DNA from: a virus
IMG/VR virus record: IMGVR_UViG_3300023215_002132
Location: 1-27,325 of that record
Reading direction: 5' to 3' (one strand)
Length of the DNA stretch: 27,325 bases
How positions within the stretch are numbered: the first letter of the stretch is position 1; each line of letters begins with the position of its first letter. Positions 1 through 8,437 of this stretch are shown piece after piece. Under the pieces are notes generated by a model that did not search any database, had not been told where the DNA came from, and saw nothing but the letters and a program-made list of their open reading frames with translations. Position numbers and translations under genes: made by a program.

Positions 1-93
1 GAAAGTATTGACAATCTGGATATCGCTGATATCATGAGTCTTATTCAAGGAATGGAAGAGTTTTATGAGAAAACCGATAATAACAAGCCCTAA
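1..93 (+). CDS. C-terminal end of a truncated upstream gene
   Basis: Frame 1 is open from the window edge to a TAA at 91-93 and encodes the last 30 residues of a protein, ending in EFYEKTDNNKP. It is acidic and not recognisable. Its end overlaps the start of the next gene by 29 bases, a tight arrangement typical of phage operons, which supports it being a real coding tail. No function can be given from so short a piece. Confidence 0.55.
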   Translation, partial: ESIDNLDIADIMSLIQGMEEFYEKTDNNKP

Positions 94-1189
94 AAAACGC
101 CGAAGGAAATCATCGCCGCGGCGGCGCGGCGCCATGGGTATTTCTCTTTCCGGCAGTTATAGAAAATTTGTTGAACTATTTCATTATGAAGTAGATAACA
201 AAGAGTGTGCTTCTATTATCAACGGCTGGGTTAAAAAAAATTACAATAAAAAAACTGCCCAAGCAATTCTAAAAAATGTTGAGTGGCGTTGGAATAAAAA
301 CCACGTTGCGGCGCATTGTTATTGGATAGAGCAGAACGACGTCGACCCTGCAGAAGAAAGTTCTGTTAAATGGATGCACAACTTTTTTGCTGATCTTACA
401 GAAAAAGGCAAAACTATTATTGCTAAGGAAAAGAAAAAAAACAAAGTTAAAAATAATATATACAAGTTTACGATTCAAGAGCATATGCGAGAGCAGCTTA
501 ATGAAATTATAGGGCAGCTTGAAATCTGGCTTGATAATCAGCCAAGTAAAGATATTCCTAAGTTTTTTGATTGGTTTAAAACAACAAATGTTGCTCAGGC
601 GCATATTGGTAAAATTCGTAGTTACTACGAGCCGATATTTGCAGAGTATAAAGAGCTATTAAGTAAAGATTGCCACCCGGATCTTAAAGAGTGCTATAAC
701 CATTTAAATAAAATAGATATTAAAACATATATTACCTTCTTTGAAGCGATGTTTGTAGACCTTGGTGCGTATACTAATCTTAAAAAAGCATCAAGAAAAA
801 CCCGGGTCCGTAAGGCACCTAGCAGAGAAAAGTTGGTATCAAAGTTAAAATACAAGCTGAGCGAAGATCGTTATAAGATTGTTAGCATTAATCCTATTGA
901 TATTTTAGATGCCACAGAATTGTGGGTTTTTAATACCAAAAATCGTAAACTAGGAAAATATTTTGCAACAAAAAACTTTCAATTTGCAGTCAAGGGTACA
1001 ACTTTGTTAAATTTTAACACAACCAAAAGCGTACAAAAAACTGTACGTAAGCCCAAAGAAAAACTCGCTGAATTTAACAATGTAGGTAAAGTTGCTTTGC
1101 GTAAATTTCTAAGCGGAATTAAAGCAACTGAAACTAAACTTAATGGAAGGTTAAATCAGCACATTGTTTTGCTCAGAGTTTCTAAATAA
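65..1189 (+). CDS. Conserved hypothetical protein, marine T4-like phage type
   Basis: A 374-residue soluble protein with no signal peptide or membrane segment. Residues 1-22 are very basic (RRRK, RRR) and are encoded by an unusually GC-rich patch (about 105-136) in an otherwise AT-rich genome. The middle is helical and lysine-rich. The C-terminal 120 residues (around SINPIDILDATELWVFNTK and SVQKTVRKP) resemble, from memory, a conserved protein of unknown role in marine T4-like phages. It lies directly before the neck gene and so may be a virion or assembly protein, but this is inference. The ATG at 65 has an AAGGA/GGAAGAG ribosome site just upstream. A later ATG at 134 would remove the basic tail and cannot be excluded. 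Confidence 0.85.
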   Translation: MRKPIITSPKKRRRKSSPRRRGAMGISLSGSYRKFVELFHYEVDNKECASIINGWVKKNYNKKTAQAILKNVEWRWNKNHVAAHCYWIEQNDVDPAEESSVKWMHNFFADLTEKGKTIIAKEKKKNKVKNNIYKFTIQEHMREQLNEIIGQLEIWLDNQPSKDIPKFFDWFKTTNVAQAHIGKIRSYYEPIFAEYKELLSKDCHPDLKECYNHLNKIDIKTYITFFEAMFVDLGAYTNLKKASRKTRVRKAPSREKLVSKLKYKLSEDRYKIVSINPIDILDATELWVFNTKNRKLGKYFATKNFQFAVKGTTLLNFNTTKSVQKTVRKPKEKLAEFNNVGKVALRKFLSGIKATETKLNGRLNQHIVLLRVSK

Positions 1190-1192
1190 AAA

Positions 1193-1200
1193 ATAAATAC
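1193..1200 (+). promoter_or_regulatory. T4-type late promoter before gp13
   Basis: ATAAATAC lies in the intergenic gap, four bases after the stop of the preceding gene and 22 bases before the ATG at 1223. It matches the T4 late promoter core TATAAATA, read by gp55-bound host polymerase. An AAAGGAAA ribosome site follows between promoter and start, so this unit has a normal short leader. Assignment is by motif and position only. Confidence 0.7.
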
Positions 1201-1222
1201 AAATACAAAAGGAAACTCTTAA

Positions 1223-1981
1223 ATGGCTACAAATGTCACAACACTAAAAAACGATATTAAAGATTATATTTACTTACGCTTAGGCGGCGAGATGATTGAT
1301 GTTGAGCTCGATCCAGAGCATTACACAAACTCTATTAATCAAGCGTTTCGACGATATCGTCAGCGAGCACAAAACAGTGTAGAGAGCAGTTACCTGTTTC
1401 TTGATATTGTAGCAAACCAACAAGAATATGTGCTTCCTGACGAAGTTGAGACAGTGCGCCAAGTTTTTAGGCGCAGTGTAGGAAGTGGAAGTGCCGACAC
1501 CGGAACACAATTCGAGCCATTTGAAGCAGCATTTGTAAACACATATCTATTACAGGCCGGAAGAGTTGGTGGTCAAGCCACATACGAAATGTATTATCAG
1601 TACCAAGAAATTAGTGCAAGATTATTTGGTGGGTGGATTAATTTCGATTGGAATCCTGTAACAAACACTGTTACGCTTTTACGGAAATTTAGTGCTGATG
1701 GCGAAACTATGGTGCTTTGGGTTTACAACAAAAAAACAGATCAAGTGTTGCTCTCGGATCGCCACACACAACCATGGATACAAGACTATGCGTTAGCACT
1801 AGCAAAATATACACTGGGCGAAGCAAGATCTAAGTTCTCAACAATTGCCGGTCCACAAGGCGGAACCTCAATGAACGGCGATACACTTAAAGCAGAAGCA
1901 CAAGCAGAAATAATGACATTAGACGAAGAACTTAAAAATTATGTGGATGGGAGCGATCCGCTCAGTTTCTTGATCGCCTAA
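1223..1981 (+). CDS. 13: Neck protein gp13-like (head-tail connector)
   Basis: A 252-residue homologue of the T4 neck protein gp13, which with gp14 closes the filled head and makes the tail docking site. Family-like segments are the N-terminal LKNDIKDYIYLRLGGEMIDV, the tyrosine-rich middle (YEMYYQYQEI), WVYNKKT, a segment around EARSKFSTIAGPQGG, and the C-terminal NYVDGSDPLSFLIA. T4 gp13 is longer (about 309 residues), but marine T4-like versions are nearer this length. The start at 1223 follows a late promoter and a GGAAA ribosome site. No gp14 or gp15 is next to it here, so the neck genes are not kept together as in T4. Family assignment is from remembered similarity. Confidence 0.75.
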   Translation: MATNVTTLKNDIKDYIYLRLGGEMIDVELDPEHYTNSINQAFRRYRQRAQNSVESSYLFLDIVANQQEYVLPDEVETVRQVFRRSVGSGSADTGTQFEPFEAAFVNTYLLQAGRVGGQATYEMYYQYQEISARLFGGWINFDWNPVTNTVTLLRKFSADGETMVLWVYNKKTDQVLLSDRHTQPWIQDYALALAKYTLGEARSKFSTIAGPQGGTSMNGDTLKAEAQAEIMTLDEELKNYVDGSDPLSFLIA

Positions 1982-2006
1982 TATATATTTTTTATATGAA
2001 ACAAAT

Positions 2007-2624
2007 ATGCTTGTTGGTTTAATTGGCCTTATAAATTCTGGCAAGAGCACTGTTGGTGATATACTAATAGAGCAAGGCTTTATGCATGAAAGTTTTGCTA
2101 ATAGCCTTAAAGATACTGCTGCAAGTATTTTTAATTGGGACAGAACTATGCTCGAAGGCAACACATCAGCTAGTAGAGCATGGCGAGAAACCGAAGACGA
2201 GTGGTGGTGCACGAGGTTAAGAATACCAAATTTTACTCCACGAATGGCTCTGCAGATTTTAGGCACTGATATTCTTCGAAACCACTTTCATGCTGATATC
2301 TGGGTCCTTAGTATAGAGGCTCGTATTAAAAATATAAAGAAAAATGTTGTTATAACTGACATAAGATTTCCAAATGAGGTTAGAGTTATACGCAAATTAG
2401 GTGGTAAAATAGTGCGTATAAAAAGAGGCGAGGACCCAGACTGGTTTAGTCTTGCAACAAGTGATTCTAAGTCAATGCCTATGATATATCCTGACATACA
2501 TGCTAGTGAATATAGTTGGGCTGCAACAAAGCCAGATTATTTAATTAATAACGAAGGCACTATTGAAAATTTGAGAAATGTAGTTAATGATCTTCTAGAA
2601 GATCTCCGTGTACCCAACCAGTAA
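2007..2624 (+). CDS. 1: Deoxynucleoside monophosphate kinase (T4 gp1-like)
   Basis: A 205-residue P-loop kinase that would phosphorylate dNMPs to dNDPs for phage DNA synthesis. The Walker A loop GLINSGKST is at residues 7-15, at the extreme N terminus as expected. Downstream features fit the T4 gp1 family: RMALQILGTDILR (about 75-87), VVITDIRFPNEV (about 112-123) and the basic VRIKRG segment. The ATG at 2007 has no clear ribosome site. The next start would delete the P-loop, so this one is kept. It sits between structural genes rather than with the nucleotide metabolism genes. Its 3' end overlaps the convergent HNH-like gene by 41 bases. Confidence 0.85.
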   Translation: MLVGLIGLINSGKSTVGDILIEQGFMHESFANSLKDTAASIFNWDRTMLEGNTSASRAWRETEDEWWCTRLRIPNFTPRMALQILGTDILRNHFHADIWVLSIEARIKNIKKNVVITDIRFPNEVRVIRKLGGKIVRIKRGEDPDWFSLATSDSKSMPMIYPDIHASEYSWAATKPDYLINNEGTIENLRNVVNDLLEDLRVPNQ

Positions 2625-2925
2625 TACTTAATTCATAATTACAATTGAGGCAAACAGTTTTTAAATTTTTAATATTAATATTTTCTTGATTTTCGTCTAT
2701 ATGAAACACAACTAACTGTCCTTGTGTTGTTGGTGCGAATTCACATTTTTCACATAACTTTTTTAACCTGTAACCAGCAAGATACCATCTAGGTGTTATT
2801 GCTGGTTTTTTGTTAATTTTTTTTCTTTTACACGTCTCACACAGTTTTCTATAGTAAACTTTTTTGTTTAAATAATAGTTAACTGCTCTAGGATTAATTT
2901 TGCATTGACTACATAATGGGCGCAT
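2584..2925 (-). CDS. Small Cys-rich HNH-like nuclease-family protein
   Basis: A 113-residue protein with four CxxC pairs (CSQC, CETC, CEKC, CLNC) that probably bind two zinc ions. The second half looks like an HNH fold: FHIDENQENINIKNLK followed by VCLNC. In a standard HNH nuclease a His normally follows the last CxxC, but here the sequence is CNY, so catalysis is doubtful. Similar short proteins occur in many marine T4-like phages. It is the only leftward gene in the structural block, and its tail overlaps the dNMP kinase gene. A late-promoter motif on the minus strand ends four bases before its start. It could be a homing-endonuclease relative or a zinc-ribbon regulator. Confidence 0.75.
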   Translation of the reverse strand: MRPLCSQCKINPRAVNYYLNKKVYYRKLCETCKRKKINKKPAITPRWYLAGYRLKKLCEKCEFAPTTQGQLVVFHIDENQENINIKNLKTVCLNCNYELSITGWVHGDLLEDH

Positions 2926-2929
2926 ATAG

Positions 2930-2937
2930 ATATTTAT
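2930..2937 (-). promoter_or_regulatory. Late promoter of the leftward HNH-like gene
   Basis: On the minus strand the sequence reads ATAAATAT, then CTAT, then the ATG at 2925. With T4-like geometry, where transcription starts about five bases after the core, the mRNA would begin at the A of the start codon. No Shine-Dalgarno sequence could be present. The same spacing occurs at the homing endonuclease gene at 14165. Confidence 0.55.
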
Positions 2938-3026
2938 TTTAGCAATTGCTATATAGCGACCCTTTAAGAGCCCTTTAAATGGCCTCTTGTACTGTTTAAT
3001 AAACTGATATATTTTATGACTAATTG

Positions 3027-3034
3027 ATAAATAT
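3027..3034 (+). promoter_or_regulatory. Late promoter before the tail sheath gene
   Basis: GATAAATATA lies 30 bases before the sheath ATG at 3065, followed by an AAAGGA ribosome site at about 3051-3056. The 139-base gap between the leftward HNH-like gene and the sheath gene holds this motif, the divergent late motif, and a short direct repeat of CCCTTTAA at 2960 and 2971. Nothing else is recognised there. Confidence 0.6.
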
Positions 3035-3064
3035 AAAAAAGAACTTGTTTAAAGGAATAAAAAT

Positions 3065-6000
3065 ATGGCAACTTTAGTATCACCTGGTGTAAGTGTTACA
3101 GTTATTGATGAGAGTCAATATGTTCCCGCAGCTACTGGAACAGTAGCAGCATTAATTGTAGCAACAGCACAAGATAAAAATCAAGGAGGCAGTACTACGG
3201 CCACTGCCGCAGGAACTACCGCAGCAAACGCAGGAAAGACTTACCTTATTGGAAGTCAAAGAGAACTTACAAATACATTTGGCACGCCAACATTTTACCA
3301 ATCAGCTGGAGGGTCCGCTATTCATGGTTACGAAATTAATGAATATGGGCTTATGGCAGCATATAGTTTACTTGGCGTAAGTAACAGATGTTACATTACA
3401 AGAGCAGATATTGATTTAGCAGAGCTAGTTTCAAGCGCGGGGCGGCCAACAGGAGCGCCAGCTAACAACACTATTTGGTTAGATACAAGTACAGATACAC
3501 GCTGGGGTGCTTTTGAATGGAGTAAAAGTGCTGGTACATTTACTAACAAGGTTCCAACAGTTATTACAAGCACAAGTGATTTATCAGGCGGTGTTCCTAA
3601 AACTAGCATTGGTGCAATTGGTGATTATGCAGTAGTTGCTACAAATATTAGTAACCCGGTCTATTATAAAAACCGTAGCAACGCCTGGGTATTAGTTGGT
3701 AGCAATAGTTGGCAAATTGCGTGGCCAACCATTGCAGGCACACTTGCAAGCCCAACGCTTGTTAATGGCAACACAATTACAATTAACGGAACTACAGTTA
3801 CGCTAAGTGGAACAACTGTTTCAGCACTTGCTACAAGTATTAACAGTGCAAGTGTTACTGGTGTTACAGCGGCAGCAATTGATAATAAGATTGAAATTTA
3901 TGCTACGAGTTTAGCAACTAGTGACGGATCAACTGTTGATGGTAAAATAATTCTTGCTAATGCCAGCGGCACCATATTAACAGTTACAGGGCTTACAGCT
4001 GGTACATATGCTTGCCCACTATTACAGCAAAGCGCACATTACACTGTTCCAGAATGGAAGACAACAGATACAACTCCACGTCCAAGTGGCAGCATTTGGA
4101 CTAAAATAACAGCAAGTAACCTTGGCGCATTATTTGACATAAGTGTTTACAGTACATCATCTTCTGTATTTACAGGAGTAACAACAAACCTTTATGAAAA
4201 TGATCAAACTGCAAATAAGAGTCTTGATGTAACAGGTGGTAAGGCAATTGCAGGAGGTAGTTATTATATACAGTTTGATGTTACAGAAAATAACACAGCA
4301 ACATACAAGTTGTTTAAGCGTTACGCAACAGGTACGCTAGATGTTACTGGTACAGTCACCACCGCCGCGTTAACAGCAAGCAACACATTTACTATTAGTA
4401 CAAGCGTTGCTAACAGTACTACATTGTCAACTGCTGTAACAGTTACACTAAGTGGCACAACATTAACAACACTAGCTAGTGACATCAATGCTGCTAATGT
4501 ATCTAATGTTAGCGCAGCTATTGCTACAAGTGGCGCGTTAGTAATTAGCAATGGCTTAGGTGGTGTTATTGTCCTTAAGGAAACAGCAGGAACACCGCTA
4601 ACAACGGCTGGTATTACTACTAACATTGCAACAGGTCAAGTTCGTGCCGGCAATAGTAGCGATCTAATTCTAAGCAATTGGATTGCTCCAACTTATACAG
4701 CAAGTAGTACATCGCCGTCAGCTGATCCAACTAACATGAGGTACTGGTATCACACCGGCACAGAAGCTGATATTATGGTTCATGATGGTACAATATGGAA
4801 AGGCTACACAAATGTAACTAATGATGCACGCGGATTTAATCTAAGTAACACAGATCCAGATGGCGTTATTTTTAGTGCAACTGAGCCAACTGTACAAAGC
4901 GACGACAGTGCACTAGTAACTGGTGACCTTTGGATCGATACAGGTGACTTGGAAAACTACCCAAAACTTTATCGATACCAAACAGTTAGCAGCGAAAACA
5001 AGTGGGTTTTAATAGATAATACAGACCAAACAACCGAGGATGGTATTTTGTTCGCAGATGCTCGCTTTATAGGAGATACAACAACAGATGTTGTAACAGG
5101 TACAATTTCAACAACAATAAGCTTATTGACTAGTGATGTTGTTGATATTGACAAGCCATCTCCTACGCTTTATCCACGCGGTATGCTACTGTTTAATACA
5201 CGTCGAAGTTCATACAATGTAAAACGGTTCCGCTCAAATTATTTTAGCAGAACTAATTTCGCTGATACTTCTGTTTATCCAACACTTCCAACAGAAAAGG
5301 ATGCATGGGTATCAACAAGTGGCAACAAGAACGACGGGTCACCATATATGGGCAGAAAGGCTGTTCGACAGGTTGTTTCAGCAGCAATGAAATCTGCAAT
5401 TGATGCAAGCACAGAGTTACGTGAAGATTCGCGAGACTTTAACATTATTGCGGCGCCTGGCTATCCAGAGCTAATTGCTAATATGGTTAGCCTAAATAAT
5501 GATCGCCAAAATACAGCATTTGTTGTCGGCGATTCGCCATTGCGGTTAGCAGCAACTAGTACAGAGATTCAGAACTGGGCATCAAATGCAGCCGTTGCTA
5601 CAGATAACGGTGATGACGCATTGATTACAAGTGATATTTACCTTGGTGTATTTTATCCAGCGGGTAGTACTACAGACCTATCGGGTAACACTATTGTTGT
5701 TCCTTCAAGTCATGCTGTTCTACGCATGATCAGCAGAAGCGATGATCAAAGTTTTCCATGGTTTGCTCCTGCAGGTACGCGAAGAGGAATAATTGATAAT
5801 ATAAGCAGCATTGGTTACATTAACGCCGCAACAGGTGAGTTTACAGTGGACAATACTAGAGAGAGTCTACGGGATACACTTTATACTAATCGAATCAACC
5901 CAATTGCGTTCTTTACAGGCAGTGGTATACTTGGGTACGGCAATAAAACACGCGCATCATCTTCAAGTGCTCTAAATAGAATTAATGTATCCAGGCTTGT

Positions 6001-6316
6001 TGTTTATCTACGCAAAATAATAAAACAGATTGGGCTTGCATATGTGTTTGAGCCAAACGATAAGATTACACGAGACGAGCTTAAAGAAAATATTGAGCAA
6101 ACAATGAATGATCTTGTTGCTAAGCGCGGCCTTTATGATTTCTTGGTTGTTTGTGACGAATCAAATAACACAACAACTAGGATAGATCGTAATGAACTAT
6201 ATGTTGACATTGCAATTGAGCCTACAAAGGCTGCTGAATTTATCTACATTCCAGTTCGTTTAAAGAATACGGGCGAAATAGCAAGTGGTAATGTAGCGGC
6301 TACACAAGCAATTTAA
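3065..6316 (+). CDS. 18: Contractile tail sheath protein (gp18), enlarged
   Basis: A 1083-residue tail sheath subunit; T4 gp18 is 659. The N terminus (SPGVSVTVIDESQYVP) and the C-terminal third from about residue 703 (around FPWFAPAGTRRG, INPIAFFTGSGI, NVSRLVVYLRKIIKQ and VDIAIEPTKAAEFIYIPVRL) are typical of T4-type sheaths. They form the rigid core and the handshake arms that polymerise around the tube. Between them, residues about 115-700 are a Thr/Ser/Ala/Gly-rich insertion with two copies of a beta-rich module (cores near 245 and 460) and several tryptophan-centred segments (near 136, 342, 575 and 621). These probably project from the sheath surface. A strong terminator follows. The start is supported by the late promoter and AAAGGA. 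Confidence 0.93.
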   Translation: MATLVSPGVSVTVIDESQYVPAATGTVAALIVATAQDKNQGGSTTATAAGTTAANAGKTYLIGSQRELTNTFGTPTFYQSAGGSAIHGYEINEYGLMAAYSLLGVSNRCYITRADIDLAELVSSAGRPTGAPANNTIWLDTSTDTRWGAFEWSKSAGTFTNKVPTVITSTSDLSGGVPKTSIGAIGDYAVVATNISNPVYYKNRSNAWVLVGSNSWQIAWPTIAGTLASPTLVNGNTITINGTTVTLSGTTVSALATSINSASVTGVTAAAIDNKIEIYATSLATSDGSTVDGKIILANASGTILTVTGLTAGTYACPLLQQSAHYTVPEWKTTDTTPRPSGSIWTKITASNLGALFDISVYSTSSSVFTGVTTNLYENDQTANKSLDVTGGKAIAGGSYYIQFDVTENNTATYKLFKRYATGTLDVTGTVTTAALTASNTFTISTSVANSTTLSTAVTVTLSGTTLTTLASDINAANVSNVSAAIATSGALVISNGLGGVIVLKETAGTPLTTAGITTNIATGQVRAGNSSDLILSNWIAPTYTASSTSPSADPTNMRYWYHTGTEADIMVHDGTIWKGYTNVTNDARGFNLSNTDPDGVIFSATEPTVQSDDSALVTGDLWIDTGDLENYPKLYRYQTVSSENKWVLIDNTDQTTEDGILFADARFIGDTTTDVVTGTISTTISLLTSDVVDIDKPSPTLYPRGMLLFNTRRSSYNVKRFRSNYFSRTNFADTSVYPTLPTEKDAWVSTSGNKNDGSPYMGRKAVRQVVSAAMKSAIDASTELREDSRDFNIIAAPGYPELIANMVSLNNDRQNTAFVVGDSPLRLAATSTEIQNWASNAAVATDNGDDALITSDIYLGVFYPAGSTTDLSGNTIVVPSSHAVLRMISRSDDQSFPWFAPAGTRRGIIDNISSIGYINAATGEFTVDNTRESLRDTLYTNRINPIAFFTGSGILGYGNKTRASSSSALNRINVSRLVVYLRKIIKQIGLAYVFEPNDKITRDELKENIEQTMNDLVAKRGLYDFLVVCDESNNTTTRIDRNELYVDIAIEPTKAAEFIYIPVRLKNTGEIASGNVAATQAI
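3746..4018 (+). repeat. Sheath insertion module, copy 1 (approximate limits)
   Basis: Codes for about residues 228-318 of the sheath. The core at about 245-280 (VTLSGTTVSALATSINSA) is repeated 215 residues later. The two copies also match closely in DNA near their cores, for example GTTACGCTAAGTGGAACAAC against the copy at 4442. The fold looks all-beta and Thr/Ser-rich. Boundaries are estimated by eye. Confidence 0.55.
4391..4663 (+). repeat. Sheath insertion module, copy 2 (approximate limits)
   Basis: Second copy of the module, about residues 443-533, with core VTLSGTTLTTLASDINAA at about 460-477. It keeps the pattern of a beta strand, SGTT turn, short Ala-rich helix and IxxANV-like strand seen in copy 1. 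The surrounding sequence is more diverged, which fits an older internal duplication. Confidence 0.55.
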
Positions 6317-6337
6317 TAATATTATCAAATAAAAAAT

Positions 6338-6371
6338 AAAAATAGGGGGTAGCAAATACCCCCTATTTTTT
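6338..6371 (+). terminator. Rho-independent terminator after gp18
   Basis: A 13-bp perfect stem (AAAAATAGGGGGT at 6338-6350 pairing with ACCCCCTATTTTT at 6358-6370) with a 7-base loop and a T-run built into the 3' arm. It lies 21 bases after the sheath stop codon and insulates the sheath from the tube gene, which has its own late promoter. Confidence 0.9.
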
Positions 6372-6383
6372 GTGTCAAAACTA

Positions 6384-6392
6384 TATAAATAC
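6384..6392 (+). promoter_or_regulatory. Late promoter before the tail tube gene
   Basis: TATAAATAC is an exact extended T4 late promoter, placed between the sheath terminator and the tube ATG at 6425. A strong AAAGGAG ribosome site at about 6408-6414 follows. Separate promoter control would allow the tube to be made in its own ratio to the sheath. Confidence 0.8.
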
Positions 6393-6424
6393 TAATAACA
6401 AATTAAAAAAGGAGTTCGACAACA

Positions 6425-7042
6425 ATGTCAGTTTCATCACTCACCAGATTTACGGTACCACTAGACAGTGACCAATCAGCAAGCTCGCAAGGCTTGTTAA
6501 TGCCCAAACTCAAATACCGCTTTAGAGCATTTTTTGAGAATTTTGGTGTGTCAACTCCTCGTACAGAACTAACTAAGCAGGTTATGGATATCACACGCCC
6601 ATCTGTTTCATTTGAAGAAATAGAGATTCCTATTTACAATTCAAGAGTATTCTTAGCAGGAAAATATGCTTGGGAACAGGTAACAATTAATTTTAGAGAC
6701 GATGTTAATGGTTCAGTAAGTAGATTAATTGGCGAACAAATTCAGAAGCAATTTGATTTCTTTGAGCAAGCAAGTGCAGCCGCAGGCATTGACTATAAAT
6801 TTATTACGCGGTTTGAAATCTTAGATGGTGGTAACGCTGCTAGTACACCTAATGTCCTCGAGACATGGGAACTATATGGTTGTTTCCTTGTAAATGTTAA
6901 CTACAACGATTTAAACTATGCGACAAACGAACCCGTAACAATTACCGCGGCAATCCGCTTTGACAATGCACTCCAAACACCAATTGGTGATGGTGTTGGT
7001 GCTACAGTAGCAAGGGCAGTTGGCCAAACAGTAACCGGTTAA
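6425..7042 (+). CDS. 19: Tail tube protein (gp19)
   Basis: A 205-residue homologue of T4 gp19, the subunit of the inner tail tube through which DNA passes. Family-like features are the N-terminal LMPKLKYRFRAFFENFG, then TRPSVSFEEIEIPIYNSRVF, the aromatic KYAWEQVTINFRDD strand, and the C-terminal WELYGCFLVNVNYNDLNY and ITAAIRFDNA. The length is close to T4's 163 plus a short C-terminal tail. It is preceded by its own late promoter and strong ribosome site, as expected for an abundant protein. The next gene follows after 18 bases with an AGGAGGT site. Confidence 0.9.
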   Translation: MSVSSLTRFTVPLDSDQSASSQGLLMPKLKYRFRAFFENFGVSTPRTELTKQVMDITRPSVSFEEIEIPIYNSRVFLAGKYAWEQVTINFRDDVNGSVSRLIGEQIQKQFDFFEQASAAAGIDYKFITRFEILDGGNAASTPNVLETWELYGCFLVNVNYNDLNYATNEPVTITAAIRFDNALQTPIGDGVGATVARAVGQTVTG

Positions 7043-7060
7043 TAGGAGGTATAACACTCC

Positions 7061-8437
7061 GTGGCCAGCGTTAACAGCATACTTTCAGCTTTATCTAAAG
7101 GCGACAATGTGCGTGATTACCAGCACGGTGCTCGCCTTTTCGTTGATAATAACTACGAATTACAGCCACGATACTCTAATCTTTTTCATGTGGTTTTTAA
7201 CCTTACTGCACAAGCAGCAGGATATTTTAACGGTGTTGAAAAGCTAGAAATAAACATGCTTGTAAAAAGCATCGATTTGCCTAGTTTTAATATTGATACT
7301 CAAACACATAACCAATACAATAGAGAAGTACACAGTCAACATAAAATTCATTACAACCCTGTTAATGTTACATTTCATGATGATCAAAAAGATTTAATTA
7401 GAAGTTTCTTGTACACATATGCAAATTTTTATTACAATGATAGTAAATACGACCTTGTGAGCGGGGCATACAGCACAAATGATCGTTATGGTGGTCGTAA
7501 GGACAACCAATGGGGTATGTCAACAGGAAACGGAAGATTTTTTAAAGATATTAGGGTTTATAGCATGTTACAAAAACGGTTTGCTGAATATATTCTAATA
7601 AATCCCATGATTACTAATTTCGGCCATGATTCTCATGCTTATACTAACACTAGCCTTATGCAGCACACAATGCAGATTCAGTATGAAACCGTAAAATATG
7701 CTACTGGCTTTATTAATAATATTAATCCAAAAGGTTTTGGTATTATACATTATGACAAAACGCCAAGTCCACTTGGCAAAGGCACCCCCAATAGTATTTT
7801 CTTTGGTGGTGGGCTTATTGACGCTGCTAATGTTATTTCGCGTGACTTAGCTGCTGGAAATGTAATAGGTGCTATTGTAAAAGGCGGTATTATTTTTAAT
7901 CAAACTAAAGATATTGATTTGGGGGATGCGTTGTTTAAGGACTTACAAAGAGCTACAAGTAAAATATTACGCGGTCAAAATCCACTTGCTGATATAATTG
8001 TTCCGAATATCTTTGGAAAAGGAAGTAGAGCTGCACAAAGTACTGCTAGCAGGTCTGTCGACAGAACAGTAATACCTAACGATACAGGAAGAATTACTAG
8101 CAATAATGATAGTGTGTTTAATAAGCAATTTTTTAAGACTAAAACCACTACTATTAAAAAAGGAAATAGTACTTGGATTAATCCTGATTTAGTTAGTTCG
8201 CCCGCTGCACGTAATTCAATAAGTAACTTTACTGAACAAATTGGTAGTGTAATATTAGCTGGGTCTAAACTTAGGTCTAGGGCACAAAGAGATCTAAGAA
8301 TACAAGATATTGGAAATCAGTTAAGTGCAGACTCCGCCAATGAGAAACTTAAAAAAGAACGAAATGATCTTATTTTGCGTAGACAATTAGAAGTTGGAAA
8401 GCCATGGGTTAACCCTGATACAGGTAAGGTAGAATGA
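7061..8437 (+). CDS. Tail tube/baseplate-associated structural protein
   Basis: A 458-residue protein starting with GTG; the start is fixed by the strong AGGAGGT site at 7044-7050, ten bases upstream. Residues 1 to about 235 form a conserved-looking domain (DYQHGARLFVDNNYELQPRY, MLVKSIDLPSFNID, NPVNVTFHDDQ, GFGIIHYDKTPSPLG) that recalls tube-fold proteins of marine T4-like phages. The phrase LVKSIDLPSF followed by an aromatic NxTFHDD strand also recalls gp19 and gp54. The C-terminal half is Asn/Ser/Lys-rich and probably flexible. It may be a tube-initiator or tube-cap component (T4 gp54 or gp48 role), but I cannot choose. The following ATG overlaps its stop (ATGA). Confidence 0.7.
   Translation: MASVNSILSALSKGDNVRDYQHGARLFVDNNYELQPRYSNLFHVVFNLTAQAAGYFNGVEKLEINMLVKSIDLPSFNIDTQTHNQYNREVHSQHKIHYNPVNVTFHDDQKDLIRSFLYTYANFYYNDSKYDLVSGAYSTNDRYGGRKDNQWGMSTGNGRFFKDIRVYSMLQKRFAEYILINPMITNFGHDSHAYTNTSLMQHTMQIQYETVKYATGFINNINPKGFGIIHYDKTPSPLGKGTPNSIFFGGGLIDAANVISRDLAAGNVIGAIVKGGIIFNQTKDIDLGDALFKDLQRATSKILRGQNPLADIIVPNIFGKGSRAAQSTASRSVDRTVIPNDTGRITSNNDSVFNKQFFKTKTTTIKKGNSTWINPDLVSSPAARNSISNFTEQIGSVILAGSKLRSRAQRDLRIQDIGNQLSADSANEKLKKERNDLILRRQLEVGKPWVNPDTGKVE

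Noticed and set aside
4321-4626. Leftward ORF opposite the sheath gene
   Set aside because: Antisense shadow of the repetitive Thr/Val codons in the sheath; hydrophobic Val/Leu composition is an artefact of the complementary strand.
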